Positions 52,387-62,234 of a stretch of 64,000 bases of DNA are shown here, piece after piece. Made by a program: the position numbers and the translations under genes. Position 1 is the stretch's first letter. The number at the start of each line of letters is the position of its first letter. The stretch covers positions 113,652 through 177,651 of the forward strand of contig JACQZE010000004.1 of the NCBI GenBank assembly GCA_016207885.1, in the 5' to 3' direction. Below the pieces are notes generated by a model, which saw nothing but the letters and a program-made list of their open reading frames with translations, searched no databases and had not been told where the DNA came from. The stretch is from Nitrospirota bacterium. GTDB lineage: Bacteria; Nitrospirota; Thermodesulfovibrionia; UBA6902.

Positions 52387-53456
52387 ACTATTCTCCCTTC
52401 CACCATATAGGATCAGTTCTTAAGAAGAGCGATCCGATACAGTTGACACTATTCCTCACAAAGAGATGTAACTCGAGATGTCCCTTCTGCTTCTATCTTT
52501 CAAAAGAGAGCGAAATAGCAAAAGATGAGCTCACACTTGATGAGATAAAGAAGATATCTTCCTCAATGGGCGATCTGTTATGGCTTGCCTTTTCAGGAGG
52601 CGAGATATTTCTCAGGGATGATATCGTTGAGATAACAGAGGTGTTTTATAAAAACAACAAACCCTCCATAATCCTCTTTCCTACAAACGGGCTGCTTACG
52701 GATACTATCGTTAAAAAGACCGGGGCCATCCTTGAAAAGTGCCCCAAGAGCAGTATAGCTGTAAAACTTTCTGTAGAGGGCACTGAAAAGCTCCATGACT
52801 CCATCAGAGGCAAGGGAAGCTTCAGAAAAACCATGAAGACATTCACAGAACTCGGCAGGCTCCTTGACAGTCACCCCAACTTCGATCTCGGCATCAATAC
52901 TGTCTTCTGCTCGGCAAACCAGGACAGCATGGAGAGGGTGATAGATTTTGTAAGCGAACTTGATAGTGTCAGGACGCATACGGTCTCGCTTATACGCGGG
53001 GATGCCGCTGACAAAAAACTGAAGGATGTTGACATTGATAAGTATCTCAACGCCATAAAAAAACTCGAATCAAACCTTAAGGACAAGACCTCAAAAATAT
53101 ACCGCTTCAGAGGCGCAAGGCTGAAGGCTGCGCAGGACATCCTCCAGCGCAGGCTCATATATGACACCTTCATGCAGAAGGAACAATTGATCCCCTGCTA
53201 TGCCGGAAAGCTCAACCTCGTGATAACAGAGACCGGGGATGTCTACCCATGTGAATCGTTTGATAAGAAAATGGGAAACGTCAGGCAGGATGGATATGAT
53301 ATGAGGAAGATTTTAGATTCTGAGCAGGCCCGGAAAGTTATCGCTTCAATCAAAGAGAAAAGCTGTTACTGTACACATGAATGCTATATGATGACAAATA
53401 TACTATTTAATCCAAAGATGTATCCTGCGCTTTTGAAAGAGTACATGCATCTGTGA
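52383..53456 (+). CDS. Radical SAM protein with partial SPASM-like C-terminus
   Basis: This 357-residue enzyme has CNSRCPFC near residue 29 for the SAM cluster, LAFSGGEIFLRDD and a C-terminal cluster region (CYAGKLNLVITETGDVYPC, then CYCTHEC) like SPASM/twitch domains of peptide or sugar-modifying enzymes. It is coupled to the upstream glycosyltransferase by a 4-nt overlap. The substrate is unknown. Confidence 0.88.
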   Translation: MNYSPFHHIGSVLKKSDPIQLTLFLTKRCNSRCPFCFYLSKESEIAKDELTLDEIKKISSSMGDLLWLAFSGGEIFLRDDIVEITEVFYKNNKPSIILFPTNGLLTDTIVKKTGAILEKCPKSSIAVKLSVEGTEKLHDSIRGKGSFRKTMKTFTELGRLLDSHPNFDLGINTVFCSANQDSMERVIDFVSELDSVRTHTVSLIRGDAADKKLKDVDIDKYLNAIKKLESNLKDKTSKIYRFRGARLKAAQDILQRRLIYDTFMQKEQLIPCYAGKLNLVITETGDVYPCESFDKKMGNVRQDGYDMRKILDSEQARKVIASIKEKSCYCTHECYMMTNILFNPKMYPALLKEYMHL

Positions 53457-53487
53457 GAGGCAGGATGTTCAACCTCTGCAATATCAA

Positions 53488-55080
53488 TCAACTTATAGAA
53501 TCGTACCATCCGGTATTAAATCTCCATATCTCGACAAACCTCTTAATAGTGAATATGTCGCCACGCACTATCAGCGAGAGTTTATCATATAATTCTGCAT
53601 ATGAAGGGTCTTGAATATGGTTCTTCTTCTCCACTTGTGTTTCAATATATCCTTCAGGGATGTGACGGTAAAAGTGTCCTATCCTCCAGCCTGTTCTGAC
53701 GGGAAGGCCCGATCTCCAGCCGGAATCAAGATCAGGTTTAAGCCTTGCTAAAAATGGGTCACATAGCCCCAAATGATCGATAACGAATACGTTAGGGCCG
53801 CTATAATAGCCCATAAATCCGGCATTATTTGTCGCTCTGACCGGGAACTCCTTGAATGATTTATTATATTCCAAACCCGTACTGGTCCAGTAAGCTGAGG
53901 GATTTACGGGGTTACTCCTTTCTTCCGCGCTCAATAAAAGGCCTGTGCCTTGATAGTACCACCCTCGTTCATCAGCAATTCCTCTTACATCTATAACCCT
54001 GTTTTGATAGGTACTGCCTGATCTCAAAGGATTATTCGGGTTAAGCAATGAGATGGACACGATCACAATCGGAACGACAAGCGAACTTTTCATCTTCATA
54101 AATGGCTGTAATACATTTGCCAGGACTATGACTGAAACAAAAAAAGGGGCTGCAAAGAACCGGCCGCTCATGAAATCGCCTCCGATCATCAAAACGTAAA
54201 CCAGATATAAAATCACTCCAGAAAAAGCTGCGATGCTCTTTATATCCTTTATGAAGAAAAGAAGGATAAAACAGGCCGCGATAGTGATCAATGTTACAGG
54301 GTCTCCTCGCAGCGAGTCGGAAAAGTAATAGAACCCCTGCACGATAAAATCATTCATCGGAACCCCGACATTCAATTTTGCGTATGCAGTGTTTGGAAAA
54401 GGGAACCCATAATAGATTATTGAAAATACCTCCCAAAAAAGGAACGGCGCTGATGCAATTACTACATATTTAATACTTCCTCTCTTGTTTGGTGCGGCAA
54501 TAAAGCAATATGCGATTGCAGGCAGAAATAAAAGCACGGAATCCATCCTGTTGAGCGCTGCCATTGATGCAGTAAAACATAGCCAGAACAATCTTGTATC
54601 ATCTTTCATCGAGGAGAAGAAAACCCACAGAAAAATTGCAACGAATAAATATGTCAAAGGGTTTTCCAGCCCGGATGTGGAGTAATCAATAAATGCCTTG
54701 GAGCAGCAGGCCAGTACAACCCCGGCAATTGCGCTATAAACTGTCTTTGATATCGTGAGCACATAAACAGAAACAGCCGTCAATGATATAAAGATTGAAG
54801 ATAAGATGGTCGTGTAGAAAGCTTCACGGGAAAACAGATATATCCCTGATAATAAAAGCGTCCACAGAGGGTTTGAGAACGACTGCACCCGTTCTTCTAT
54901 ATTCCACCTTAGGCCAAAACCATTTACAAGATTATCAACTGTTCGTAATGAAATATATGCATCATCACAGATCCATGCCGACTTAACCACAATAAGTCCA
55001 TAAAAAAATATCAGTGCTGCCATCAGCATGTATCTTGACTTGCCGGAATTAAATAAATAGATCAATGAATAGTTACTCAC
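53488..55080 (-). CDS. GT-C family membrane glycosyltransferase
   Basis: This 530-residue, multi-span protein has the loop CDDAYISLRTVDNLVNG with the expected acidic pair (about residues 38-54) and ERVQSFSNPLWTLLLS, like arabinofuranosyl- or polyprenyl-phosphate-sugar transferases of the GT-C fold. About 10-11 helices are followed by a soluble C-terminal domain (from about 370). The donor and acceptor are unknown. It lies 7 nt after the DUF502 gene on the same strand. Confidence 0.78.
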   Translation of the reverse strand: MSNYSLIYLFNSGKSRYMLMAALIFFYGLIVVKSAWICDDAYISLRTVDNLVNGFGLRWNIEERVQSFSNPLWTLLLSGIYLFSREAFYTTILSSIFISLTAVSVYVLTISKTVYSAIAGVVLACCSKAFIDYSTSGLENPLTYLFVAIFLWVFFSSMKDDTRLFWLCFTASMAALNRMDSVLLFLPAIAYCFIAAPNKRGSIKYVVIASAPFLFWEVFSIIYYGFPFPNTAYAKLNVGVPMNDFIVQGFYYFSDSLRGDPVTLITIAACFILLFFIKDIKSIAAFSGVILYLVYVLMIGGDFMSGRFFAAPFFVSVIVLANVLQPFMKMKSSLVVPIVIVSISLLNPNNPLRSGSTYQNRVIDVRGIADERGWYYQGTGLLLSAEERSNPVNPSAYWTSTGLEYNKSFKEFPVRATNNAGFMGYYSGPNVFVIDHLGLCDPFLARLKPDLDSGWRSGLPVRTGWRIGHFYRHIPEGYIETQVEKKNHIQDPSYAELYDKLSLIVRGDIFTIKRFVEIWRFNTGWYDSIS

Positions 55081-55087
55081 TCTTGTC

Positions 55088-55723
55088 CTAACCTTCCGCC
55101 TCTTTCTCCTTCGTCTTCTTCAGCATGGACTCAAAAAGCGGTGCCGAGCCTGCGCCGCAGCTTATTACCGACCTCATTGCCTGCTCAACAGGCACATCCA
55201 CCAGATAGACATGCTCGCCTTTTAAATGGCATATATTCCCGGATGTCGGATTGGGGGCTGTAGGAATAAAGACGGTATAGCTGCCGTCAGGATGCGAATC
55301 AGTTATAAATGCAATAAAGAGCGCATCAGTCCCGAATACCCGGACAAGCGCCACGGATGAGAACGGGGCCTTCTTGCCGCCGAGAAACTGCATAACAGTA
55401 TCCTTGATCAGTGTATAACCCGGGGCCACCTTAAGGATTTTTTCTTCGATCGTCTTATGAATAAAGATCCCTAATCTGGTCCTGACAAATATCCCCACAA
55501 AAAAGCAGGTGAGCACTATGGTGGCAAGGACCATCAGGTCAGCAAATATCCTCTGGTACATTGAAATGTACATCGTCTCCATCACAAGGTCTGTAAGCGG
55601 CTGGATCATCCCTGTTACAAGCCTGAATAACCATTTAAAAAGCAATATCAGTATGGCTACCGGCAATATGACTACAGTTCCGCCGAGAAGTGACGTCTTT
55701 AAAAAAGCTTTAAGCCTGTTCAT
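55088..55723 (-). CDS. DUF502 membrane protein
   Basis: This 211-residue protein has two membrane helices (about residues 12-38 and 60-85) and the DUF502 signatures GGTVVILPVAILILLFKW, FVRTRLGIFIH-like IFVRTRLGIF, and VFIPTAPNPTSGNICHL. The function is unknown. It follows the TPR gene by 57 nt and is close to the GT-C gene. Confidence 0.9.
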   Translation of the reverse strand: MNRLKAFLKTSLLGGTVVILPVAILILLFKWLFRLVTGMIQPLTDLVMETMYISMYQRIFADLMVLATIVLTCFFVGIFVRTRLGIFIHKTIEEKILKVAPGYTLIKDTVMQFLGGKKAPFSSVALVRVFGTDALFIAFITDSHPDGSYTVFIPTAPNPTSGNICHLKGEHVYLVDVPVEQAMRSVISCGAGSAPLFESMLKKTKEKEAEG

Positions 55724-55780
55724 ATTCTGCTCCTTTGCTATTGAATACCATTTTGTTATTTTTTCATCTTAAGACATATA

Positions 55781-57832
55781 TTAATTAATATTTTTTCGCT
55801 TTAAATGATCCTCCGCTCTTTTCAGGCCAAGTGAAGATGCCCTCTTGAAACTTGAAACAGCCTTTTCATCCTCACCCAATTTTGTGTATATGATCCCCAT
55901 ATTAAAATACGCAGTCGCATTCTTTGGATCTATCTCTGTAACTTTATTGTAATCTTTAAGAGCTGGATTGAAATCTTCCAGCCGGTAATAAGCATTCCCT
56001 CTGTTAAAATAAGCCTCAGCCTGCCTGGGATCAATCTGAATAACCATGCTGAAATCCTTTATAGCCTCTTCGTATTTTTTGAGCCTGCTGAAAATATCTC
56101 CGCGTTTATTATAAGCCTTGAGATGGCTGCGGTTCAGCTTGAGAGCCATACTGAAGTCCTTCAAAGCTTCGTCGTATCGCTTAAGAACACCATAAGCGAT
56201 ACCGCGGTTGTAGTAATAATCAGGAATGCCGGGATTGACCTCTATCGCTTTGCTGCAGTCCTGAATAGCCTTTTCGTAATCCCCAAGTATCCCGTAAGCA
56301 ACCCCGCGGTTGCTGTAAGCCTGGGCCAATTTCGGATCCAGCTCAATGGCCCTGTTATAATCTTTCATTGCCTCATCATACTTTTTCATCGACACATATA
56401 AAACACCGCGGTTGTTATACGGCTTTACGTATTTTGGATCTATCTTTATCGACCTGTCATAGTCAGCTAATGCTTTCTGAACATCGCCCGCCCTGTCATA
56501 AGCTATTCCACGGTTTGTATAAGCCATTGGAACCCTGTCAGGAAGATGCTCAATCTGGTAAGACCAGAGCGTTATAGTATCTTTCCATATGCGTGTCTGC
56601 GAGATAGTCTTTTCAGCCAATAATGCGAACAATAATAAAAACGCAATAACAAGAGCTGTCTTTAAGTCCCTTCTATTAGTCTTCTTGTATATGCTGCCCG
56701 CCGCAAGCCCGACGAGTAAAAAAGGGCCGAGGCATGGCAGGTATGTGAAACGGGTAAAGTTCCCCTGGATGCGTAATATCCCTATCACAGGCAGCAGTGT
56801 TATACCGTAATAAAGCCAGGCACTTAAATACACCTTATCCCTCTTTAACAGAAATATGCTGAGAATTGTAATGGCTGAAAATAATATGAAAGCCCCCAGA
56901 TACTCTAAAGATAAAATATTTACTTTGTCAGGGTAAGTAAAATACGGGATAAGACCGGCCGGGAGGATCATCTTGTAAATAAAAAATAAATAGCCGCGCA
57001 TCGCGGCAAAGGCACGCTCAAGCAATGAGTACTGCTGCAGCTTTGCCGATGCGTCAGCAGAGACATTTGTCCAGATCGTTATCAGTGACATCAAAACAGT
57101 CAACAAAAAGAACGGCACCTTTTCAGCTGCAACAACCTTTATCCTATTCAATCCCATACCTGAAAAGATCCTTTTTAACGGATAGAAGTCCAGTATTAGC
57201 AGCACAACCGGAAGGGTCACCGCCATAGGCTTGCTCATAAGCGACATGGCAAAAAGGATCAAAGATGCCAGATAAAATCTGATCTTGCCTGATCCTGAAG
57301 ATGCGTATTCAAGATATGCCAGCATGCTTAACAGATAGAAGAACGCATATAAGACATCCTTCCTTGCTGTCACCCATGCGACCGCCTCTACACGCAGGGG
57401 ATGCAGCCCGAACAGCAGAGCTGTTACAACTCCCGCAATAAGCGGCATCTCATTAAAACCTTCCCCATTCTTCTCAGGGATTGCAAGGGCTATAACACGG
57501 AAGACCAGGAAAAATACCAAAAGCGCATTTAGTGCATGAAGGATATTGTTAGTAAGGTGAAAACCCCACGGGTCAAGTCCCCATAGGGCATAGTCGGCCG
57601 CAAACGACAGAAAGATAAGAGGATGCCAGGTAGTCAGGCCTACATGAGTGAATGCCCATTTAACTGTATTGAGGCCAAGTGAGCGTATGTGCAGGTTGTC
57701 GGTTATTAATGTGTCATCATCCCAGATAAGGAATTCATTTTGCAGCGCCGGCAAAAAAACAAGAAAGGTTGCGGCAGCTGCGAAAAGAGCTGCCATGATG
57801 ATAATTAACCTTCGATTATTTGACATGCCCAT
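55781..57832 (-). CDS. DUF1736-like membrane protein with TPR tail (TMTC-type)
   Basis: This 683-residue protein resembles TMTC/O-mannosyltransferase-like proteins: about 11-12 membrane helices (1-420) with WDDDTLITDN in the first loop and HPLRVEAVAWVTARKD, then about seven TPR repeats (about 434-680) such as AYTNRGIAYDRAGDVQKA. Its start shares one base with the stop of the paralogue (TAATG), so they are coupled. It probably glycosylates exported proteins or assembles a surface polymer. Confidence 0.84.
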   Translation of the reverse strand: MGMSNNRRLIIIMAALFAAAATFLVFLPALQNEFLIWDDDTLITDNLHIRSLGLNTVKWAFTHVGLTTWHPLIFLSFAADYALWGLDPWGFHLTNNILHALNALLVFFLVFRVIALAIPEKNGEGFNEMPLIAGVVTALLFGLHPLRVEAVAWVTARKDVLYAFFYLLSMLAYLEYASSGSGKIRFYLASLILFAMSLMSKPMAVTLPVVLLILDFYPLKRIFSGMGLNRIKVVAAEKVPFFLLTVLMSLITIWTNVSADASAKLQQYSLLERAFAAMRGYLFFIYKMILPAGLIPYFTYPDKVNILSLEYLGAFILFSAITILSIFLLKRDKVYLSAWLYYGITLLPVIGILRIQGNFTRFTYLPCLGPFLLVGLAAGSIYKKTNRRDLKTALVIAFLLLFALLAEKTISQTRIWKDTITLWSYQIEHLPDRVPMAYTNRGIAYDRAGDVQKALADYDRSIKIDPKYVKPYNNRGVLYVSMKKYDEAMKDYNRAIELDPKLAQAYSNRGVAYGILGDYEKAIQDCSKAIEVNPGIPDYYYNRGIAYGVLKRYDEALKDFSMALKLNRSHLKAYNKRGDIFSRLKKYEEAIKDFSMVIQIDPRQAEAYFNRGNAYYRLEDFNPALKDYNKVTEIDPKNATAYFNMGIIYTKLGEDEKAVSSFKRASSLGLKRAEDHLKRKNIN

Positions 57833-59961
57833 TATTTGCGGCTTTCAGGCCTTATCTCCTTTAAATACTTGTCTGCTTCTTTATTGCCTAGGCCGGATGC
57901 TTTAACAAAATCCTTTTCTGCCAAGTCAGGATTTCCCATATCCATATAAACGATCCCCCGGCTCATATATGCCATATCAGACTGAGGGGCAAGATTGATA
58001 ACCATACTGAAATCCTCTATAGCCTGAGAATGATTATTCAAGTTCATATATGAAGTCCCGCGGTTGCCGTATGCCTCAAGAAAGCCGGGCTTCAGATCTA
58101 TCGCCCTACTGAAGTCTTTCACGGCATTATCAAATTCACCCATATTCAGGTACAGGCTCCCGCGGCTGAAATAGATATCAGGCGCATCAGTCTCTATATC
58201 CAGATATGATGTGTAGTCTTCAATAGCCCGCACATTCCTGCCCAGAGCCTCATTGAGCTTTGCTCTTTTTTTGTAGGCCAGAGATCTGGCTCTTGTTTTG
58301 ACATCGGATGCTCTGCCAAGATCAAGCCCTATTGCTTTTGTATAATCTGCCAAAGCGTTTTCTGCCTTGCCTGTTTTTTCAAAGAGATCCCCGCGGTTGT
58401 ATAAAGCAATGAGATATTTTGGTTCAAGCACAATTGCTTTGTTGTAGTCATTGATCGCATCCTCATATCTTCCCATAGCTTCATAGACGATCGCCCGATT
58501 ATTGTACGCGTTAGACCATTTAGGTGACAGCTCTATAGCCTTGCTATAGTCATTAACAGCCTCATTAAGGTTCCCATTACGTTTATATGCTGCGGCACGC
58601 AATGAGTATACTATTGACTCATCTTCAGGAAAGAGATCTATCTGATAAGACCATAATGAAATGGAGTCTCTCCAGATCAATATCTGTCTCTGCGTAATAC
58701 CGATAAGCAACCCGGATACAACTATGAACAGGCTGAAAAGGACTATCCTTAACTCTTTTTTTGTTGTCTTTACAAATGCATTCCCTGAGATCACCCCGGC
58801 GATAAGAAAAGGGCCGAGACATGGAAGGTAAGTATACCGGTTGGCAGCTGCGAAACCTGCGGTCTGCGTAATGCCGATAATCGGGAGGAGCGCTATCAAA
58901 TAATAAAACCAGGCTGCAGGAAATAACCTCTTCCTTTTTATTAAATAAATGCTCGCGGCAGTGAATAGCAGGAAGAGAATGATCGAGCCGGCATACTCTA
59001 CAGATAAGGGAGATATATTGCGCGGGTAAGGATACCACGGAACAAGGCCGGACGGCGCTATAAACTTGTAAAGATAAAAAAAGTATCCTCTCATGGAAAC
59101 TAACAACCTGACAATGAACGGCTGTGTCTCAACAATGCTCAAAGTCCCTGCTTCGTGATGCTGGAACAGAGTGAATACCGATACGATCAAGCTCAGGCAG
59201 AAAAACGGGACCTTCTCAACAATGATTCTCTTCAGATCGCTGCCGCTGTCTTCAGACAGAAACCTGCGCAAAGGAAAGTAGTCAATTACCAGAAGCACCA
59301 ACGGCAGGGTAACTGCCATGGATTTACTCATGAGGGACATCGAAAATAGAAGAAGTGAACCCCAGTAATATCTTATCTTTTGTGCAGGGCCGGAAACATA
59401 CTTTATATAACTCAAGATGCTCAGGATATAAAAAAAGGCATACAATAGATCTTTTCTTTCAGTTATCCAGGCCACTGATTCCACGCGTAAAGGATGAATG
59501 CCGAACAAGACCGCGGTGACAAAAGCTGAAACCAGTGAAATCCTGAACTCATCTCTGTCATTATTAATTCCAAGCCGCACAAGCCAAAATACCAGAATAA
59601 ATACAAGAAATGAATTTATTGCATGGAATATATTGTTCGTCAGGTGATACCCGAAAGGGTCAAGCCCCCAGAAAAGATTATCAACATAGAGAGATACTAC
59701 AGTAACAGGATACCATCCCAGAATAGCAGGATTTGAGATTGCGTCAGTAAATGCCCATTGCAAGGATTGGATATTCTTATTTTCTGAGATCAAAATATTA
59801 TCATCCCAGACAAGAAATTCATTCTGCAGCGCCGGTAAAAAGACGAGGAAGGCCACAACAGCCACAAAAAGAGCTGCCGTAATTATAATAACCTTCTGCG
59901 AAGGGCTCTCTACCTTTTCATCAGGCGGATTTTTTGTTTTATCAGCTTTCTTTTTTTGCAT
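57832..59961 (-). CDS. DUF1736-like membrane protein with TPR tail, paralogue
   Basis: A 709-residue relative of the previous gene: an Lys-rich N-terminus, about 12 membrane helices with FLVWDDNILISENK and GIHPLRVESVAWITERKDLL (motif shared with the paralogue), and eight TPR-like repeats from about residue 450. I start at ATG 59961 to avoid overlap with the upstream gene; the frame is open to 60012. It sits 7 nt after the radical SAM stop. Confidence 0.84.
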   Translation of the reverse strand: MQKKKADKTKNPPDEKVESPSQKVIIITAALFVAVVAFLVFLPALQNEFLVWDDNILISENKNIQSLQWAFTDAISNPAILGWYPVTVVSLYVDNLFWGLDPFGYHLTNNIFHAINSFLVFILVFWLVRLGINNDRDEFRISLVSAFVTAVLFGIHPLRVESVAWITERKDLLYAFFYILSILSYIKYVSGPAQKIRYYWGSLLLFSMSLMSKSMAVTLPLVLLVIDYFPLRRFLSEDSGSDLKRIIVEKVPFFCLSLIVSVFTLFQHHEAGTLSIVETQPFIVRLLVSMRGYFFYLYKFIAPSGLVPWYPYPRNISPLSVEYAGSIILFLLFTAASIYLIKRKRLFPAAWFYYLIALLPIIGITQTAGFAAANRYTYLPCLGPFLIAGVISGNAFVKTTKKELRIVLFSLFIVVSGLLIGITQRQILIWRDSISLWSYQIDLFPEDESIVYSLRAAAYKRNGNLNEAVNDYSKAIELSPKWSNAYNNRAIVYEAMGRYEDAINDYNKAIVLEPKYLIALYNRGDLFEKTGKAENALADYTKAIGLDLGRASDVKTRARSLAYKKRAKLNEALGRNVRAIEDYTSYLDIETDAPDIYFSRGSLYLNMGEFDNAVKDFSRAIDLKPGFLEAYGNRGTSYMNLNNHSQAIEDFSMVINLAPQSDMAYMSRGIVYMDMGNPDLAEKDFVKASGLGNKEADKYLKEIRPESRK

Positions 59962-59968
59962 TATAAAA

Positions 59969-61438
59969 TTATTTGGCGGTTTTTCCCCTGCTGAAAACAC
60001 CCTTCTTCGCAAATAACCAGAAAAGGCTGTTAGCCCCCTTTAACGCCGCCTTCAGGTCATTGATGCTTCTGAGCTTCAAGAGCCTGCCAAAGACATACCC
60101 CGGTCTTGAATAGAATCTCTTAAATGCAAGCTGCCTTAACTCTGTTATCTCATCCCTCGTCATGCTGTAAGGCACAAAGGCCGCACCCTGATAGGTAAAG
60201 TCTCTCAGGTCGTCGGACATGGTGCCGTACTTCTCAAGATTATCATAAAGCTCAGAGCCCGGGAAAGGTGTGATCGCGTGAAAATTTGCTATGTCAGGGT
60301 TGAGCTCGCAGGCAAACTCGATGGTCTTTAAGCCGTCCTCATACGTCTGCCCCGGGATCCCGAAAAGAAACGGAGTGTATACAGTAAGCCCGGCCTCTTT
60401 TGCCGCTCTTACAGCCTTGCGCGTCTGCTCAAGCGTTATCCCTTTTTTTATCGTGTTGAGATCCTTCTGTACGCCGCTTTCAGCTCCGAACAGGATTGCC
60501 CAGCATCCGGCGTCTTTGAACGCCTTCAGCAAAGAATAATCAACCTGATTCACACAAGCAGAAGCAAACCATGTGAAATCAAGACCTCGTTTCTTTATCT
60601 CTCCCGCAAGCTTCATCGCTCTGTCATAGTCAGCGGCAAGGGTATCGTCTATGAACTTTATCTCCCTGTATCCCTGTTTAATACAGAGTTCTATCTCTTG
60701 CAACACATTCTCTACACTGCGGAAGCGAATGCCGCTCTTCCTCGTCTTATCGATCTGAAAACAGAAGAGGCATCTCCTGTTGCAGCCCCTCGCGGTCATA
60801 ATTACAGCCACCGGCTTTCTTTTATAAGTCGCAGGAGGCGGTATATAGTCCCTGTCATCCCCAAGCAGTTCCCTTGCAGGGAAAGGGAGCGCATCAAGGT
60901 CTGTTATCAGAGGCCTCGGCGGGTTTTTTATTATCTTCTCCCAGTCGCGGTAAACGACCCCCTGAACGCCTTCAAGGCTTTTACCTTCTGACAGTTTCTG
61001 CAGCATCTCAACCATTGTCAGCTCACCCTCGCCTGTGATGACAGCGTCAATGTTCTTTAAATCTTCCAGACACTTCTCCTGCAACGCTATCGGATAAGGG
61101 CCGCCGACAACTATGAAAATATCCTTCAGCATCATCTTTATCTGAGATGCCGCGTGAACCGCCTTCTTCCATCCGAAAGCGGTTGAATATATCCCTGCGA
61201 CATCCGGCTGAAAATCATGCAGTTCTTTGAGAATCTCGCTGTGGGCCATAAAGGCGCCGTTCAGAAACCTGACCTCATGCCCCGCCTTGATGAGTGAAGA
61301 GGCGACATAAAGCGTCCCGAGAGGCTGCCAGTAGTTTATCTGCGAGCCTGCGGTTTTAGATGAGAAGATATCCTCAGGAACCCAGGATGGAATTATTAAA
61401 GCACATTTCATTTTATTGCCCGCAATAACTTTTCCCAT
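59969..61438 (-). CDS. B12-binding-type radical SAM protein
   Basis: This 489-residue protein has an N-terminal Rossmann domain of the cobalamin-binding type (about 15-160; GTLYVASSLIKAGHEV, VVGGPYP, ITGEGELTM) and a radical SAM core with CNRRCLFC (about residue 222) and FIDDTLAADYDRAM, LFGAESGVQ and FLFGIPGQT. The usual DxHxxG cobalamin loop is not clear. Such enzymes often methylate or rearrange lipids and sugars. It could start at residue 10 (MKCALIIPSW). Confidence 0.88.
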   Translation of the reverse strand: MGKVIAGNKMKCALIIPSWVPEDIFSSKTAGSQINYWQPLGTLYVASSLIKAGHEVRFLNGAFMAHSEILKELHDFQPDVAGIYSTAFGWKKAVHAASQIKMMLKDIFIVVGGPYPIALQEKCLEDLKNIDAVITGEGELTMVEMLQKLSEGKSLEGVQGVVYRDWEKIIKNPPRPLITDLDALPFPARELLGDDRDYIPPPATYKRKPVAVIMTARGCNRRCLFCFQIDKTRKSGIRFRSVENVLQEIELCIKQGYREIKFIDDTLAADYDRAMKLAGEIKKRGLDFTWFASACVNQVDYSLLKAFKDAGCWAILFGAESGVQKDLNTIKKGITLEQTRKAVRAAKEAGLTVYTPFLFGIPGQTYEDGLKTIEFACELNPDIANFHAITPFPGSELYDNLEKYGTMSDDLRDFTYQGAAFVPYSMTRDEITELRQLAFKRFYSRPGYVFGRLLKLRSINDLKAALKGANSLFWLFAKKGVFSRGKTAK

Positions 61439-61467
61439 TTAAGTATTATATCCAACCCGCTTCCCTA

Positions 61468-61899
61468 TCAGGACAACTCAGTTCCTGAGTGATGCGCAAG
61501 AAATTCCTCCGCCGTACAGACGGTAAGAGAAGGTTTTGGATAGTCTCTGACATTGCGAGTGATAAGGTAAGCTACCCCCTTACTGAGAGCGGTGTTATAT
61601 TGTATTGCGTCTTCAAAGTCCCTGAACCCGGCATCAAGCGCCCTTGCGATAATACTATCATCAAGAGGCAGCACAGAAACCAGTTTCCGGAGATTTCTGA
61701 GCGTTTCGACAGCTTTGTGTGCCGAGAGGTTCTTTCTCAATATGTAATGAAGATTGGCAAAAGAGAGGGCTGAGACATATATCTTCACCTCACCCAGCTC
61801 AGCAAGGGAAAAAAGCCGGGCCGCAGACTGGTAAAAAGGAGTCCGCCGGGCCAGAACATCGAGGATGATGTCAGTGTCGGCATAGACAGGCTGCTTCAC
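61468..61899 (-). CDS. PIN-domain toxin (VapC-like)
   Basis: This 143-residue ribonuclease toxin has acidic residues in the expected places: YADTDIILDVL (about residues 6-16), a middle Glu/Asn region, DFEDAIQYNTAL and a late ITRNVRDY. The start overlaps the antitoxin stop by 4 nt, as is usual for toxin-antitoxin pairs. Confidence 0.88.
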   Translation of the reverse strand: MKQPVYADTDIILDVLARRTPFYQSAARLFSLAELGEVKIYVSALSFANLHYILRKNLSAHKAVETLRNLRKLVSVLPLDDSIIARALDAGFRDFEDAIQYNTALSKGVAYLITRNVRDYPKPSLTVCTAEEFLAHHSGTELS

Positions 61900-62141
61900 C
61901 GGTATTTTTTTGCCAGATAATCGGCATACTCATCTTTGTGTTTGGAGATCTTTTTCGCTGATATCACTCCGGAAAGTTCTGAGACAAGCGGTGTAATGCC
62001 GTCCTTCTCCTTCCCGTATCGGGAAACCTGCCGGAGATAGCTCTCGATCAGTTTTGACAGGCTCTTGTGATGTTTGCGTGAAAAATCCTTTGCCTGTTCG
62101 ACAACAGTTTTTTCAATGCTGAGAGTCAGTTTTGTTTGCAT
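61896..62141 (-). CDS. Antitoxin, ribbon-helix-helix (DUF6364-like)
   Basis: An 81-residue protein beginning MQTKLTLSIEKTVVEQAKDF, with SLSKLIESYLRQVS as the second helix, as in RHH antitoxins that bind DNA at their own promoter. The rest would cap the PIN toxin. AGGAGG precedes the ATG, and a perfect 10-bp palindrome lies in the promoter. Confidence 0.87.
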   Translation of the reverse strand: MQTKLTLSIEKTVVEQAKDFSRKHHKSLSKLIESYLRQVSRYGKEKDGITPLVSELSGVISAKKISKHKDEYADYLAKKYR

Positions 62142-62153
62142 CGTGGCCTCCTG

Positions 62154-62190
62154 TTACGTATAAGATAACATAATTTATACGTAAACTCAA
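62154..62190 (-). promoter_or_regulatory. Promoter and palindromic operator of the PIN/RHH pair
   Basis: On minus, TTGAGT (62190-62185), a 17-bp spacer and TATCTT (62167-62162) form a promoter. Perfect arms TTACGTATAA and TTATACGTAA (62154-62163 and 62175-62184) overlap the spacer and -10 region, and each arm contains TACGTA. This fits autorepression by the RHH antitoxin. Confidence 0.72.
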
Positions 62191-62234
62191 TAGGGGCAAG
62201 ATCAGGTTATGGCATCCAAGTTCTAACTCTTATA

